Origin: DATLXU01 sp035575515 | Lineage (GTDB): Bacteria > Acidobacteriota > Blastocatellia > UBA7656 | Length of the DNA stretch: 64,000 bases | Reading direction: 5' to 3' | Assembly: GCA_035575515.1 (NCBI GenBank) | Contig: DATLXU010000015.1 | Location: 26,108-90,107 of the forward strand | Shown: positions 1-9,001 of the stretch, piece by piece | How the letters are laid out: every line of letters begins with the position of its first letter | Numbering within the stretch: position 1 is the stretch's first letter | Notes under the pieces: generated by a model | What the model was told of the DNA's origin: nothing | What the model saw: only the letters and a program-made list of their open reading frames with translations | Databases searched by the model: none | Program-made: the position numbers and the translations under genes

Positions 1-215
1 CTTATTGGCTGGGCTGGAATCAAATCAGGCCGGTTGTGTCAGAATCTAAGTCTCGATTTTTGGCGGATTGAATATCTCCATCCTCAATTAATCCTCGGTT
101 GGCTGCTCGCGACTCTTGCGCCTTCAATCGGCGCTCCTTCCCCGACGGGCTGGCGAAGGCCGCTCACCTCAATGTATCATTCGCTCATTCTCGCAATTCA
201 AACCAGGAGGCATTG

Positions 216-1052
216 ATGCTTTACGGCATAAGCTTTTTCGCAACCGACTTCGCCATACGCCCCGACGAGCTTGCGCGCGAAATGGAAGCGCGCGGGTTTG
301 AATCGCTCTGGCTGCCTGAGCACACGCACATCCCCGCCAGCCGTCGCAGCCCTTATCCCGGCGGCGGCGACCTTCCCAAAGAGTACTGGCACACGCACGA
401 TCCGTTCGTCGCGCTCATGGCTGCCGCTGCGGCTACAACAAAACTGAAAGTCGCGACGGGCATATGCCTTTTGATCGAGCGCGACCCGATCACTACGGCC
501 AAAGAAGTCGCAAGCCTCGATTATCTATCGAACGGCAGATTCCTGTTCGGCATAGGCGGCGGCTGGAACGCCGAAGAGATGGAGAATCACGGGACCAATT
601 TCAAGAAGCGATGGCGAGTGCTGCGCGAGCGCGTGCTTGCGATGAAAGAAATCTGGACGAAAGAAGAAGCCGAGTTTCACGGCGAGTTCGTCAACTTCGA
701 TAAGATATGGTCTGACCCTAAGCCCGTGCAGAAACCGCACCCGTCCATCATCATGGGCGGCAACGGGCCAACGACTTTTGATCGCGTGATTGAATACTGC
801 GACGGGTGGATGCCGATTGGCGCGCGACTCGAAAGACCTGCCGAAAGGATAGCCGAGCTTCGCAAGCGCGCGGAAGAAGCCGGGCGCGATCCCGCATCAA
901 TCTCCGTCTCAATCTTCGGCGCAAAGCCCGAACGCGCTGCAATTGATGAGCTTGAGCGCGCGGGGGTCGAGCGCGTAGCCTTCATGCTACCTTCCGCCGA
1001 CCGCGACACGCTGCTGCCGCTGCTCGATAGGTACGCGGCATTGATTCAATAA
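216..1052 (+). CDS. LLM-class flavin/F420-type oxidoreductase
   Basis: Predicted TIM-barrel oxidoreductase of the luciferase-like monooxygenase superfamily, which transfers hydride with FMN or F420; the substrate cannot be read from the sequence. The 278-residue protein opens with the strand YGISFFATDFAI and shows GFESLWLPEHTHIP near residue 30, the strand ATGICLLIERDP near 85, the glycine-rich FGIGGGWNAEEMENHG near 110 and IIMGGNGP near 175, all in the family order and at a normal length. The ATG at 216 was chosen because AGGAGG lies at 205-210; the in-frame start at 99 would add residues unlike the family. It stands alone and converges on the RNase H gene. Use of F420 rather than FMN is inference. 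Confidence 0.85.
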   Translation: MLYGISFFATDFAIRPDELAREMEARGFESLWLPEHTHIPASRRSPYPGGGDLPKEYWHTHDPFVALMAAAAATTKLKVATGICLLIERDPITTAKEVASLDYLSNGRFLFGIGGGWNAEEMENHGTNFKKRWRVLRERVLAMKEIWTKEEAEFHGEFVNFDKIWSDPKPVQKPHPSIIMGGNGPTTFDRVIEYCDGWMPIGARLERPAERIAELRKRAEEAGRDPASISVSIFGAKPERAAIDELERAGVERVAFMLPSADRDTLLPLLDRYAALIQ

Positions 1053-1135
1053 ATCTCGCGGCGTCTGCGGCCAGAGGTCAGCAACACGATTGCATGGGTC
1101 GCAGGCGCATAGATACGCAGAGATTCGAAGCAGAA

Positions 1136-2152
1136 TCATCGCTGCGAGGTTAAGAGGAACTCGCTCCACAACGCCGCGAGCTTTGATTTCATCTCGTCGT
1201 CCTTGAAGTTGTGCAGATAGGGCGAAAGCGGCTTCTTGCGGGTGTGGTAAAGATCGAACGTGCCGATTGGTTTATAGTCCTCGATGATAAACAGCCTCGC
1301 AAACTGATCGTTATAGATTTTATCCAACTCGGCTTCGACTCCGCGAACCATCAGAAACTCGATGAAGCGATCAAGCGCCTCGAGCAATTCGCTTATGCGG
1401 TCGTCGTCGCTTGCCGGTGCGAGTTGCGACAGCGCGCCCTGCTTTGCCAGATAATCAGCGCGCTCGTTCCAGCGATTGCCTGTGTGGCTCGCAACCTTGT
1501 GCCAGCGGATTTTGACGCCGCTGTTTCGAACAAACTCGCGGTAATTGGCAGTCAGCGCCTGATTCGTTTTCCATCGCCCGGTCGCCCACCGTTCAACGCC
1601 GTAATAATCGTAATAGATCGAAACCTCTTTGACGGAATTTCGCTGGCACCAGCGAATGGCTTCTTCGACAGCGAACAACTCGCCGCCCACCTGTCGCGCG
1701 TGAGCGACTGAGCGATCGGTAACCGCGCCTTTTAACTCCTCGACAACCTGCCCGTCCTTCAAGACAACAACGCCGTAGCCTATGCTTCCATTGATGTACG
1801 AGCCGTCAACGTATATCTCAACGCCTTTAGTATGGGAAGCGGTTTGCAAGCTCATCCCGCGCCAGTACGCTTCGAGCACCGGGACGATTGATTTATCTTT
1901 AAGCTCCGATGTTACGAGAGTGAAGTTGTCAGCTTTTGGGCTGTAGTAGATATTGACATGGCCGAACTCATGGCCGTCATCTGAAACGAAAATCTTTACT
2001 GAGTATTCCCGGAAGCTCTCTTCGACGAGATAGGCCCTGATTGCGTCGCCTTTGAGCGCGCTGATGAACTCTTCAGCCTTTTGGCGCAGTTTGTCTTCAT
2101 ATTTATATTGCATCAAATCTCTGTTCCGATAGCCGCGCTCAGCCGACAACAT
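1136..2152 (-). CDS. RNase H family protein with N- and C-terminal extensions
   Basis: Predicted ribonuclease H that would cut RNA in RNA-DNA hybrids. The RNase H fold spans about residues 108-242 and keeps the acidic catalytic set: D115 in YVDGSY, E158 in GGELFAVEEA, D182 in YYDYYG and D233 in NERADYLAK, plus the histidine loop ASHTGN near 223. The YYDYYGVERWATGRW segment resembles RNases H found fused to viroplasmin-like domains. About 105 residues precede and 95 follow the fold, so at 338 residues it is over twice a minimal RNase HI. A second possible start is the ATG at 2113; neither has a strong ribosome site. It lies 10 bp downstream of the receiver gene on the same strand, so co-transcription is likely. 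Confidence 0.85.
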   Translation of the reverse strand: MLSAERGYRNRDLMQYKYEDKLRQKAEEFISALKGDAIRAYLVEESFREYSVKIFVSDDGHEFGHVNIYYSPKADNFTLVTSELKDKSIVPVLEAYWRGMSLQTASHTKGVEIYVDGSYINGSIGYGVVVLKDGQVVEELKGAVTDRSVAHARQVGGELFAVEEAIRWCQRNSVKEVSIYYDYYGVERWATGRWKTNQALTANYREFVRNSGVKIRWHKVASHTGNRWNERADYLAKQGALSQLAPASDDDRISELLEALDRFIEFLMVRGVEAELDKIYNDQFARLFIIEDYKPIGTFDLYHTRKKPLSPYLHNFKDDEMKSKLAALWSEFLLTSQR

Positions 2153-2162
2153 TTCCGAACGC

Positions 2163-2609
2163 CTAAGCCGTCAATTTGCTTTTTTCATTCCTGATGGCCT
2201 GCAACCACTCGCGCGCCCGACTTGAAGGCCGGTCAATTGAATCGCGATTGAGAGCCTGCACAACTGTATCCATAACTTGCGAAAGATCGAACGGCTTGAG
2301 GATGAAATCGAACGCGCCCGCCTCAATGGCCTCAATGACCAGTTCGACTTCGCCTTTGCCGGATATGATTATAACGGCAGTGGCGGGACTTTTCTCAATC
2401 GCGCGGCGGCACAACTCGATGCCGGACATTCCCGGCAGACCTACGTCGGCCAGAATAATATTGAAGGACATTCTGTCGAGCAGCGCAATCGCCTCGCCCG
2501 CGGTCTCGGCTGTCAGGCATTGGAAACTTGGATTAAGAACATAAACTAGAAGAGCGCGGATAGGCTCTTCATCCTCAACGATGAGCACGGAAACAGTTTC
2601 TTCGCTCAT
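2163..2609 (-). CDS. Single-domain response regulator (CheY-like receiver)
   Basis: Receiver-domain protein of 148 residues with no output domain. The acidic pocket is at VEDEE (residues 11-15), the phospho-acceptor is D55 in ILADVGLPG, the switch Ser/Thr lies in VIIISGKG near 80 and the conserved lysine in FILKPFD near 103. The last 25 or so residues form a basic tail without a recognisable domain. The ATG at 2609 has AGGAGA just upstream. It should act by protein-protein contact, as a phosphorelay intermediate or partner of a separate effector. No kinase is adjacent. It precedes the RNase H gene and sits across a 600-bp gap from the exopolysaccharide operon, so a role in that operon is only a guess. 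Confidence 0.9.
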   Translation of the reverse strand: MSEETVSVLIVEDEEPIRALLVYVLNPSFQCLTAETAGEAIALLDRMSFNIILADVGLPGMSGIELCRRAIEKSPATAVIIISGKGEVELVIEAIEAGAFDFILKPFDLSQVMDTVVQALNRDSIDRPSSRAREWLQAIRNEKSKLTA

Positions 2610-3090
2610 GGCTATCTCCTCTTTTGCTTCCGCCTCTTCCCGCTAATGCGAGGAAAGGAGATGAAAATTTTGAAGGGGGTTTTCGCTTATCTCCAATCGG
2701 CTCATGTTCGATAATCAAAAATACTGGAAAGCCCGGTTAATTGGCTTCAAGCCTTAAACCAACAAGAGCCAACACCTCCCCAATTGCAGATCAAAATCAT
2801 AAAGTCCCCTCCGGAAAAAAATCAATCCGAACGTGGTATTTATAACATATTTGGAATAAAGAATTCAACAGTATGATTTACCCACCGAAGCGGACTCTCA
2901 GAAAAGATAAAACGTATTCAGGTCAGGCAGGTAGTATTGGCGTGTTGGTTGACGAAGCGTTTGAAGGGACTGAGATCGCCTACGGCACGACGGGGCGACT
3001 ATCCTGGCGCGATTGCTTTCGTGGTGGGAGGGGAAGAATGATTTTGCTGCGCACGTAGGAATGAAGGGCCTCTAGCTTGTTTGAAGTTGA
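2610..3090. other. Gene-poor gap between receiver gene and EPS terminator
   Basis: No convincing gene is seen. The left part should hold the promoter of the minus-strand receiver gene. A 61-codon plus-strand frame at 2873-3058 has no ribosome site and an unstructured, arginine-rich translation, so I do not call it. The stretch 2690-2870 is AT-rich compared with the neighbouring genes, and I see no clear protein-binding site in it. Confidence 0.5.
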
Positions 3091-3134
3091 AAAAAAGCGC
3101 CTCCCGCTTTTGAATTACGACAGGAGGCGCTTTC
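3091..3134 (-). terminator. Intrinsic terminator of the EPS operon
   Basis: On the minus strand an 11-bp perfect stem (AAAGCGCCTCC with GGAGGCGCTTT, arms at 3123-3133 and 3093-3103) closes an 18-20-nt loop and runs into a T-tract. It lies about 90 bp beyond the stop of the FecR-domain gene, the last gene of the minus-strand exopolysaccharide operon. Confidence 0.85.
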
Positions 3135-3221
3135 AGTGAGCCATCAGTTTCTTGATTGAGCGCATACTCTTTCACCTGTTGAGTGAATTAGAGAATGATT
3201 CGCGCATCAATGTTCTGTTGG

Positions 3222-3974
3222 TTATGGAACGACCTCGCTCGGTTTTGGCAGTGGCTGCTTGTTGTCGTTCCTGCCTGCGACTACGCCGACAGTTACTCCC
3301 GCCACGACTCCGGCAAAAGCTATGACTCCGACAAGTCCCGGCGTGGAGGAATCGCTCGCCGCCACAACGGAGGGGCTGCCGCCAACAGCAGAGCCGTCAC
3401 CGGCAACAAAGACAGCTTCGCCGGTCGCGACCGCCTCAGCCGACTTGTCTAGCGTTGCCTGCTCCCCTTCATTGAGCATTTGCGAACCGGCTCGCGAATT
3501 AACTTCAAGCCGCCCCTTCGAGACAGCTATCCGAACGCTGCCGCTCAAGAACTTGATATGGCCGGTTATGCCCATCGCAAGTCTTTGAGTTATTGCTCCG
3601 GCCCTTTCAACAATCACATTCACCACTGTATCAGAGAAACTGAGCGTAATGGTTGTGTTTGGCCGAAGCTCAATGCGACCAAGCGGGCCGAGATCAACGA
3701 CGGCGGCGCCGTCTTCGCCCGTAGCGACACGGCTGCCGCTAAGGATTGTCACGCCCTCGCTGGCCTGCTCGCCATCAATGGTTATTGCGCCCGTGCCAAA
3801 CAGCTTTCCAGCAGATGTCTCAAGCCTCAGCCTGGCCATACTGGAAAAGGCAGTCCTGCCGGGTGATTTGTTATCGGTTCCAGCCGCAAACGAAGAAAGA
3901 GTGAAGGCGCTGACTACCGCCAGCGCAAGCACTGTGCTGATTGCGGCCCTTTGCTTTGCTTGTTGTTTACGCAT
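3222..3974 (-). CDS. Secreted/membrane FecR-domain-like protein
   Basis: The protein has 250 residues, with a signal peptide or anchor at about 10-30 and a beta-rich central region (about 50-175). That region carries FecR-like patterns: GVTILSGSRVATGEDGAAVV, LRPNTTITL and FLSGSVRIAVSKGRLEV. FecR-type domains are extracytoplasmic binding modules, and stand-alone copies are common near polysaccharide export loci. A hydrophobic stretch near 215-237 followed by RNDNK looks like a C-terminal membrane anchor. It is the last gene of the exopolysaccharide operon, 144 bp after the initiating transferase and just before the terminator. The position suggests a cell-surface or periplasmic role in polymer handling; this is inference. 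No sigma or anti-sigma partner is adjacent, which argues against a classical FecI/FecR system. Confidence 0.75.
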   Translation of the reverse strand: MRKQQAKQRAAISTVLALAVVSAFTLSSFAAGTDNKSPGRTAFSSMARLRLETSAGKLFGTGAITIDGEQASEGVTILSGSRVATGEDGAAVVDLGPLGRIELRPNTTITLSFSDTVVNVIVERAGAITQRLAMGITGHIKFLSGSVRIAVSKGRLEVNSRAGSQMLNEGEQATLDKSAEAVATGEAVFVAGDGSAVGGSPSVVAASDSSTPGLVGVIAFAGVVAGVTVGVVAGRNDNKQPLPKPSEVVP

Positions 3975-4118
3975 AATACTTCCCCGCGGAGGAGGAGCCG
4001 GAAAGCTCCAATCGCTTTCCGCCAGTTTTTATATGAAGGGGCAGCAGAGAAATTGTGACAGATTCAATCTGGCCGTCCTCAATTGCAGACCAGCGCAATT
4101 TGAAGTTGAGCCGATCTT

Positions 4119-5714
4119 CTAGCATGCGCTTCGGAGTTCCAACCGGCTCATTCGATTGCCTTCGAGTTGAGCTGCTGCAAATGCCGATTCGCATTGTTTA
4201 GTCTCAATATGATTGAGGCAGATGACTCGCTCAACCGCAGTTGCGAGCGCGTCCGTGAGTTGCGAAGTCAGCAGGCTAACATCAATCAGTGATGACGCGC
4301 ACGGATCGGAATGATAAAGCGTCAGAAAGCCGCGCGTGTAGCCCCGGTTCGTATCAAGCTCAAGCGTCAAGGCCCAGCCTTGAGAACTTGGTGTCGGCTC
4401 GTCCTGCGGCGGCCTGTGCCAGGCGTAATGCCTCTCGGCCTTCCTATCTTGAGTAAGCATCTCAATCTCATCTGCAAGTGGCTGCTCGTGGACTTGAGAG
4501 GTGAGCGATAATTGAAATCCGCTGAATCCGTTTGCTTCAACTGCGTCCTGAAGGATGCAGAATATCTCAAGCGCGCATTTAGCTTCGGCGAGCCTGTCGC
4601 TTGCGCGAAGAATAGCAACATTCCTGCTGATAATTCGCTTTTGCTCGATCGTGCGATGAGCTGCGCGTCCCAGCTCTTGAAATTCGTAATAACCCAAACG
4701 CCGAACGCCGAACCAGATGCCTGTGCTGAAAGCCACAAGCGCCGCTGCCGCCACGATGCCGCCCGGCTGCAACATCGCGAGGCTTAACAGCCCGCATATT
4801 GCAGAGACGCAATAGAGCGCAATAACCGCTTGCCTCTGAGTCCACCCGCGCTCAAGCAGCTTGTGATGAATGTGCTCCCGGTCGGCGCTAAACAGTGGCC
4901 GCCCGCTAAGGAATCTTCTGATGACGGAAATCGAGGTCTCTATGATGGGCAAGCCGAAGGCGACAACAGGAATAGCAACGGCTACCATGGTCGGTTTTTT
5001 TTGCGAGCCTGCGAGAGCGAGCGCGCTCAACATGAATCCAAGAAAGAGGCTGCCCGAATCGCCAAGGAAGATAGTAGCCGGATTGAAATTGAACCGGAGA
5101 AACCCTGCAATCGCTCCGGCAAGCACAAGCGCAAGAGTTGAGACGGCGTGATTCCCGTTGATGAAAGAAAATACAAATAGAGTGAGCGTTGAAAAGAGTG
5201 TTGATCCGGCAGCCAGCCCATCCAACCCGTCAATGAGGTTGAATGCGTTTGTGATTAGCAGCACCCAAAAGATGGTCATCGGCAGCGCAAGCCATTCCAA
5301 ATCAGGCAATCCAAGCAGGAGCGGGAGATTGAATCTTCCGACGCCTCCGAGATAAAGCAAGGTCGCAGCCAATGCCTGCGCACTGAACTTTACGAATGGC
5401 TTCACAGAATAAAGATCGTCATAAAGACCTACGAGGAATACAACAACAGCGGGAATGGTTATCCATAGCATCACGCGCGGTTTGAGATTTAGACCATCGG
5501 ATATAAGCGTAAGCAACAATGCAAGAATTGCAAAAGAGATGAAGATGGCCACGCCACCAAGTCTCGGCACAGGATTTCGATGGATGTGATGCGAAGATCG
5601 CCCTGCGATCCAGCCGCGCGCAAAAGCCGCGTCGCGCACAAGTCTTGTGAGGATTAATGAGAGCAGCAAGGCAATCAGGAATGATGCTATGTTAACCATT
5701 GTCATAAAACTCAC
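4119..5714 (-). CDS. WecA/TagO-type undecaprenyl-phosphate sugar-1-phosphate transferase with C-terminal soluble domain
   Basis: Integral membrane enzyme that should start repeat-unit synthesis by moving a sugar-1-phosphate (typically GlcNAc-1-P) from its UDP form to undecaprenyl phosphate. About ten membrane segments cover residues 1-340. The family motifs are present: VGLYDD (D99, D100), NAFNLIDGLDGLA (156-168), IFLGDSGS (D219) and the cytoplasmic HIHHKLLERG (281-290). Unlike WecA (about 370 residues) it continues to 531 with a soluble region (about 350-531) that starts with a coiled helix and looks GAF-like, possibly regulatory. It lies 17 bp after a GT4 gene in the exopolysaccharide operon and would supply the lipid-linked first sugar for the other transferases. 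The sugar is not readable. Confidence 0.9.
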   Translation of the reverse strand: MSFMTMVNIASFLIALLLSLILTRLVRDAAFARGWIAGRSSHHIHRNPVPRLGGVAIFISFAILALLLTLISDGLNLKPRVMLWITIPAVVVFLVGLYDDLYSVKPFVKFSAQALAATLLYLGGVGRFNLPLLLGLPDLEWLALPMTIFWVLLITNAFNLIDGLDGLAAGSTLFSTLTLFVFSFINGNHAVSTLALVLAGAIAGFLRFNFNPATIFLGDSGSLFLGFMLSALALAGSQKKPTMVAVAIPVVAFGLPIIETSISVIRRFLSGRPLFSADREHIHHKLLERGWTQRQAVIALYCVSAICGLLSLAMLQPGGIVAAAALVAFSTGIWFGVRRLGYYEFQELGRAAHRTIEQKRIISRNVAILRASDRLAEAKCALEIFCILQDAVEANGFSGFQLSLTSQVHEQPLADEIEMLTQDRKAERHYAWHRPPQDEPTPSSQGWALTLELDTNRGYTRGFLTLYHSDPCASSLIDVSLLTSQLTDALATAVERVICLNHIETKQCESAFAAAQLEGNRMSRLELRSAC

Positions 5715-5731
5715 TTTGCGAATTTATCCGT

Positions 5732-6922
5732 CTAATTCGTTGATTGAGCCTCTAACGAAAGAGGTTCTTTGACGAAAAATTCGCTTCTGCTGATTTGTTC
5801 ACCCGGCAAACATTGTTGATAAACCCGAAGCGTCTCGTTTATCACTTGCTCTTCGGAAAACCCTTCGCACGCAAGCCTGCGCGACACGCGGCCCATCTCT
5901 GCTCGCCGCGCATCATTTACGAGCAACTCTCTTATCGCACCTGCAAGCTCGCGCGCGTCTTTCGGTTTTACAAGAAATCCATTGACGCCGTGACGGACGA
6001 TTTCGCGGCAGCCGGCCATATCGGTTGCGACTAAAGGCAAGCCGCTCGCTGCTGCTTCAATCAAAATGCGCGGCACACCCTCGCCGTAGTAGCTCGGCAG
6101 CGCCACCACATCAACATTCTGAAGCAATGCGCGCATATCATCCGAGTGGCCGAGCAGGACCACATCCCCCTGTTCCTTCCATTGATCAATAATCTTGTGT
6201 GGAATCGCCGCCGGATTGCCGTCATCTGCTTCGCCTGCGATTAAGAAGACAGCGTCTGGCAAAGACTCGCGCACGAGGCGCGCCGCTTCGACGAACTCTG
6301 CGACGCCTTTTGCCCACAGCAGTCTTGCAGCAAGTAAGACGCTCCGATTGCCGACGTTTGATTCAATAGCGCGCGGCTTGAATCGTTCAACGTCAACGCC
6401 TGAGCCGAGAATCAAGTGAGTCGCATCTTCAGAGATAAGTTTTGACTCAAGAAACAATCTGAGGTCATCAGGGTTTTGAAAGATGACTTGAGTGCCCGGC
6501 AAGGCAAGCCTGCAAAATGCCTTGATGACCAAGCGAAGCGCACGAGCCTTCACCCCATCGTTGCTAAAAAAGTGGCCCAGCCCGGCAAGCGCGTTGACAA
6601 TGGCTTTTACTCCGGCCATGCGCGCGGCAATAGAGCCGTACAACACAGACTTGATCGTGAAGTTATGCGCAAGGTCAGGCCGCTCGCGGCGATAGATTTG
6701 CACGAGCCGAAATATAGTGATTAACTCAGCCAGCGGGTTGAGCCTTCGCCGCGAAAGCGGAAATTTAATCCATCGAAAGCCCGATTGCTCAAACCGCTGG
6801 CTGAACCGCCCGGGCGGCGACATCAAAACGACTTCATGCCCTTGCGCGCGAATCGCCTCAGCGAGCGGCAATCGGAAGTTGTAGAGATACCAATCGGTGT
6901 TGGCAAACAACAGGACTTTCAA
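5732..6922 (-). CDS. GT4-family glycosyltransferase
   Basis: Retaining GT-B glycosyltransferase of family GT4, 396 residues. The N-terminal domain opens MKVLLFANTDWYLYNFRLPL, resembling enzymes that extend undecaprenyl-linked oligosaccharides. The C-terminal domain has the donor-site E-x7-E motif in YGEGVPRILIEAAASG near residue 285. It is expected on the cytoplasmic face of the inner membrane, adding one sugar to the lipid-linked repeat unit. It sits between the asparagine synthetase gene (45 bp upstream) and the initiating transferase (17 bp downstream) in the exopolysaccharide operon, so it may add the second sugar; the order is inference. Acceptor and donor are unknown. Confidence 0.88.
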   Translation of the reverse strand: MKVLLFANTDWYLYNFRLPLAEAIRAQGHEVVLMSPPGRFSQRFEQSGFRWIKFPLSRRRLNPLAELITIFRLVQIYRRERPDLAHNFTIKSVLYGSIAARMAGVKAIVNALAGLGHFFSNDGVKARALRLVIKAFCRLALPGTQVIFQNPDDLRLFLESKLISEDATHLILGSGVDVERFKPRAIESNVGNRSVLLAARLLWAKGVAEFVEAARLVRESLPDAVFLIAGEADDGNPAAIPHKIIDQWKEQGDVVLLGHSDDMRALLQNVDVVALPSYYGEGVPRILIEAAASGLPLVATDMAGCREIVRHGVNGFLVKPKDARELAGAIRELLVNDARRAEMGRVSRRLACEGFSEEQVINETLRVYQQCLPGEQISRSEFFVKEPLSLEAQSTN

Positions 6923-6967
6923 AGCTGCCTGCTGACAATGAAGAGCGAAAAGTTAAATCGCTTGCGC

Positions 6968-9001
6968 TTACCAGCTCTCGGAAAGCCTAAAGCCTTCCGC
7001 ATAATGATTCAGAGGCGACTCAGAAACTGTCTCTGGCAGCAAAGCATAAGAGCTTTGCGCTTCGAGCCATGATTGAAACACGAGCACGCTCCAAAGTGAG
7101 TTGTGCCAGTTGCGCCTGCCCATCAAATGTTCTGCCCATTTCTGTCGAATAGGAGCAGCGTTAAAGAATCCTTCATTCCGCAATCGCGATTCGTCCAGCA
7201 ACGATTCGGCCCAATCTCTGAGCGGCCCGCGCAACCATTCAGAAACGGGAACAGAGAACCCTTTCTTTGGCCGCTCAACCATCTCTCGCGGAACATAGTT
7301 ATAGAGCACCTGACGAAGAATCCATTTGCCCTGCCCTTCCCGACGCTTCATCCCGATAGGCAATCGCCATGCAAATTCGACAATGCGATGGTCAAGAAAC
7401 GGAACGCGGCTTTCGAGGCTCGCAGCCATGCAGGCGCGATCAACTTTAACAAGGATGTCATCGGGCAAATAACCCATCGTGTCCATCAACATCATCCGGT
7501 TCGTGAAGTCGGAGATAGTCTTGGCCAACTCGAAATCGGTGAAGGCTGTGGGCATGGATATGGAATCGGGAACAACCTCCGATGTATCTTTCCACAAAGA
7601 GATAAGCTGGTAATACATCTCATCACAGGATCGAACGCTGAACATGTCAGCCGCTTTGTGCAAGCGGTCTCCAACAAAGCTCTCGCCTTTGTAACGGCCC
7701 AGAAGCGGCGACGCTAAATTGTAAATCGCATCGAGCGCGCCGACTGGCGTTGCTTTAATCGCTTTAGCAAGAAAGCTGCGCAACGCCGCGGGAAGACGAT
7801 TAATCCTGTTCCACAGCCCGCGCCCAATTTCATAACGGCTGTAGCCGCAAAATAACTCGTCGCCCGCATCGCCCGACAGGCTCACAGTAACATTGTCGCG
7901 CGCGAGCCTTGCGACAAGGCAAGTCGGAATCTGAGATGAATCGGCAAACGGCTCGTCATAAATGGATGGCAGTTGCGGTATGACCGACATCGCTTCGTCA
8001 GCCGTCACGTACAACTCTGTGTGATCCGTGCCGAGATGCCGCGCCACTGCCTTTGCATGCACAGCTTCGTTGTAGCCATCTTCGTTAAAACCGATAGTGA
8101 AAGTCTTCACGGGCTGATTGCTCATCGCCTGCATAAGCGCGACTACAGTTGACGAATCAATCCCGCCTGAAAGAAATGCGCCAAGCGGCACATCTGCAAC
8201 CATCTGGCCGCGTATAGCATCGCAAAGCAACGCATCTAGTTGCTCAATCGCGTCGCGCTCGCTCCCTGTGAACGGATTATTGATCCCCGCTTCAGCAACC
8301 TCCTTTGGCGACCAGTATCGAATCTGCCTTACGGAATCGTAATCGCCCGCTTCATCAACTCGCATGGCAAAGATAGTTGCGGGCATGAGTTTGTATATGC
8401 CCTTGAAGATCGAGTACGGAGCGGGAATGTAGTTATGGCGAATCAGGAGCGCAAGCGCATTGCGATCAATCTCGCCGCGCCAGGCCGCGTGTGTTTGAAA
8501 CGGTTTCAATTCTGAAGCGAACAGGAAAGCATCTCCGACCCAGCCGTAGTAGAGGGGCTTCTCGCCCAGCCTGTCTCGAACAAGATAAAGCATTCGCTCT
8601 TTGCAATCGAAGACCGCAAACGCGAACATACCTGTGAATCGCCCGACTGCGCGTTCGATTCCCCACTCTTCAAACGCGGCGAGCATCACTTCTGTGTCTG
8701 AGTGGCCGCGAAATCTGTGGCCCAGAGTTTCAAGCTCGTTGCGAATCGAGCCGAAGTTATATATTTCGCCGTTGAAAGTAATCTGATAGCGGCGGCTCGC
8801 GGAAGCCATTGGCTGATGGCCTTCTGACGAAAGATCAACGATTGACAATCGCCTGTGGCCGAGCGCAACGCGGGAGTGAGCGTCACACCAGAAGCCCGCG
8901 TCGTCAGGCCCCCGATGCTTCATCGCCAAAGTCATCTTCGCAAGGCTCTCGCGCCAGTCATCATCTCGGCTCAGGCTAACCAAACCAGCGATACCGCACA
9001 T
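6968..9001 (-). CDS. asnB: Asparagine synthetase (glutamine-hydrolysing), AsnB-type
   Basis: Two-domain amidotransferase of 677 residues. Cys2 of MCGIAGLVSL is the N-terminal nucleophile of the glutaminase domain (about 1-215), with RHGPDD-type and FNGEIYNF substrate motifs. The synthetase domain (about 235-640) has the ATP pyrophosphatase loop in LSGGIDSSTVV and SLSGDAGDELFCGYSRY. The ATG at 9001 has GAGGGAGA upstream and overlaps the preceding glycosyltransferase by 26 bp, implying translational coupling. AsnB-like enzymes inside polysaccharide clusters are often thought to amidate a sugar carboxylate or amino-acid substituent rather than make free asparagine. Both reactions are compatible with this sequence, and the operon context favours polymer modification. 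Confidence 0.92.
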   Translation of the reverse strand: MCGIAGLVSLSRDDDWRESLAKMTLAMKHRGPDDAGFWCDAHSRVALGHRRLSIVDLSSEGHQPMASASRRYQITFNGEIYNFGSIRNELETLGHRFRGHSDTEVMLAAFEEWGIERAVGRFTGMFAFAVFDCKERMLYLVRDRLGEKPLYYGWVGDAFLFASELKPFQTHAAWRGEIDRNALALLIRHNYIPAPYSIFKGIYKLMPATIFAMRVDEAGDYDSVRQIRYWSPKEVAEAGINNPFTGSERDAIEQLDALLCDAIRGQMVADVPLGAFLSGGIDSSTVVALMQAMSNQPVKTFTIGFNEDGYNEAVHAKAVARHLGTDHTELYVTADEAMSVIPQLPSIYDEPFADSSQIPTCLVARLARDNVTVSLSGDAGDELFCGYSRYEIGRGLWNRINRLPAALRSFLAKAIKATPVGALDAIYNLASPLLGRYKGESFVGDRLHKAADMFSVRSCDEMYYQLISLWKDTSEVVPDSISMPTAFTDFELAKTISDFTNRMMLMDTMGYLPDDILVKVDRACMAASLESRVPFLDHRIVEFAWRLPIGMKRREGQGKWILRQVLYNYVPREMVERPKKGFSVPVSEWLRGPLRDWAESLLDESRLRNEGFFNAAPIRQKWAEHLMGRRNWHNSLWSVLVFQSWLEAQSSYALLPETVSESPLNHYAEGFRLSESW

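Noticed and set aside
1211..1711. A 166-codon plus-strand reading opposite the RNase H gene.
   Set aside because: It is a shadow frame; the minus-strand reading carries all RNase H motifs and this one has no family resemblance or ribosome site.
2873..3058. A 61-codon plus-strand frame in the gap before the terminator.
   Set aside because: No ribosome site, no recognisable features, and arginine-rich low-complexity translation.
3967..4194. A 75-codon minus-strand frame bridging the FecR-domain and WecA-type genes.
   Set aside because: It overlaps both real genes in another frame and has no signal, domain or ribosome site.
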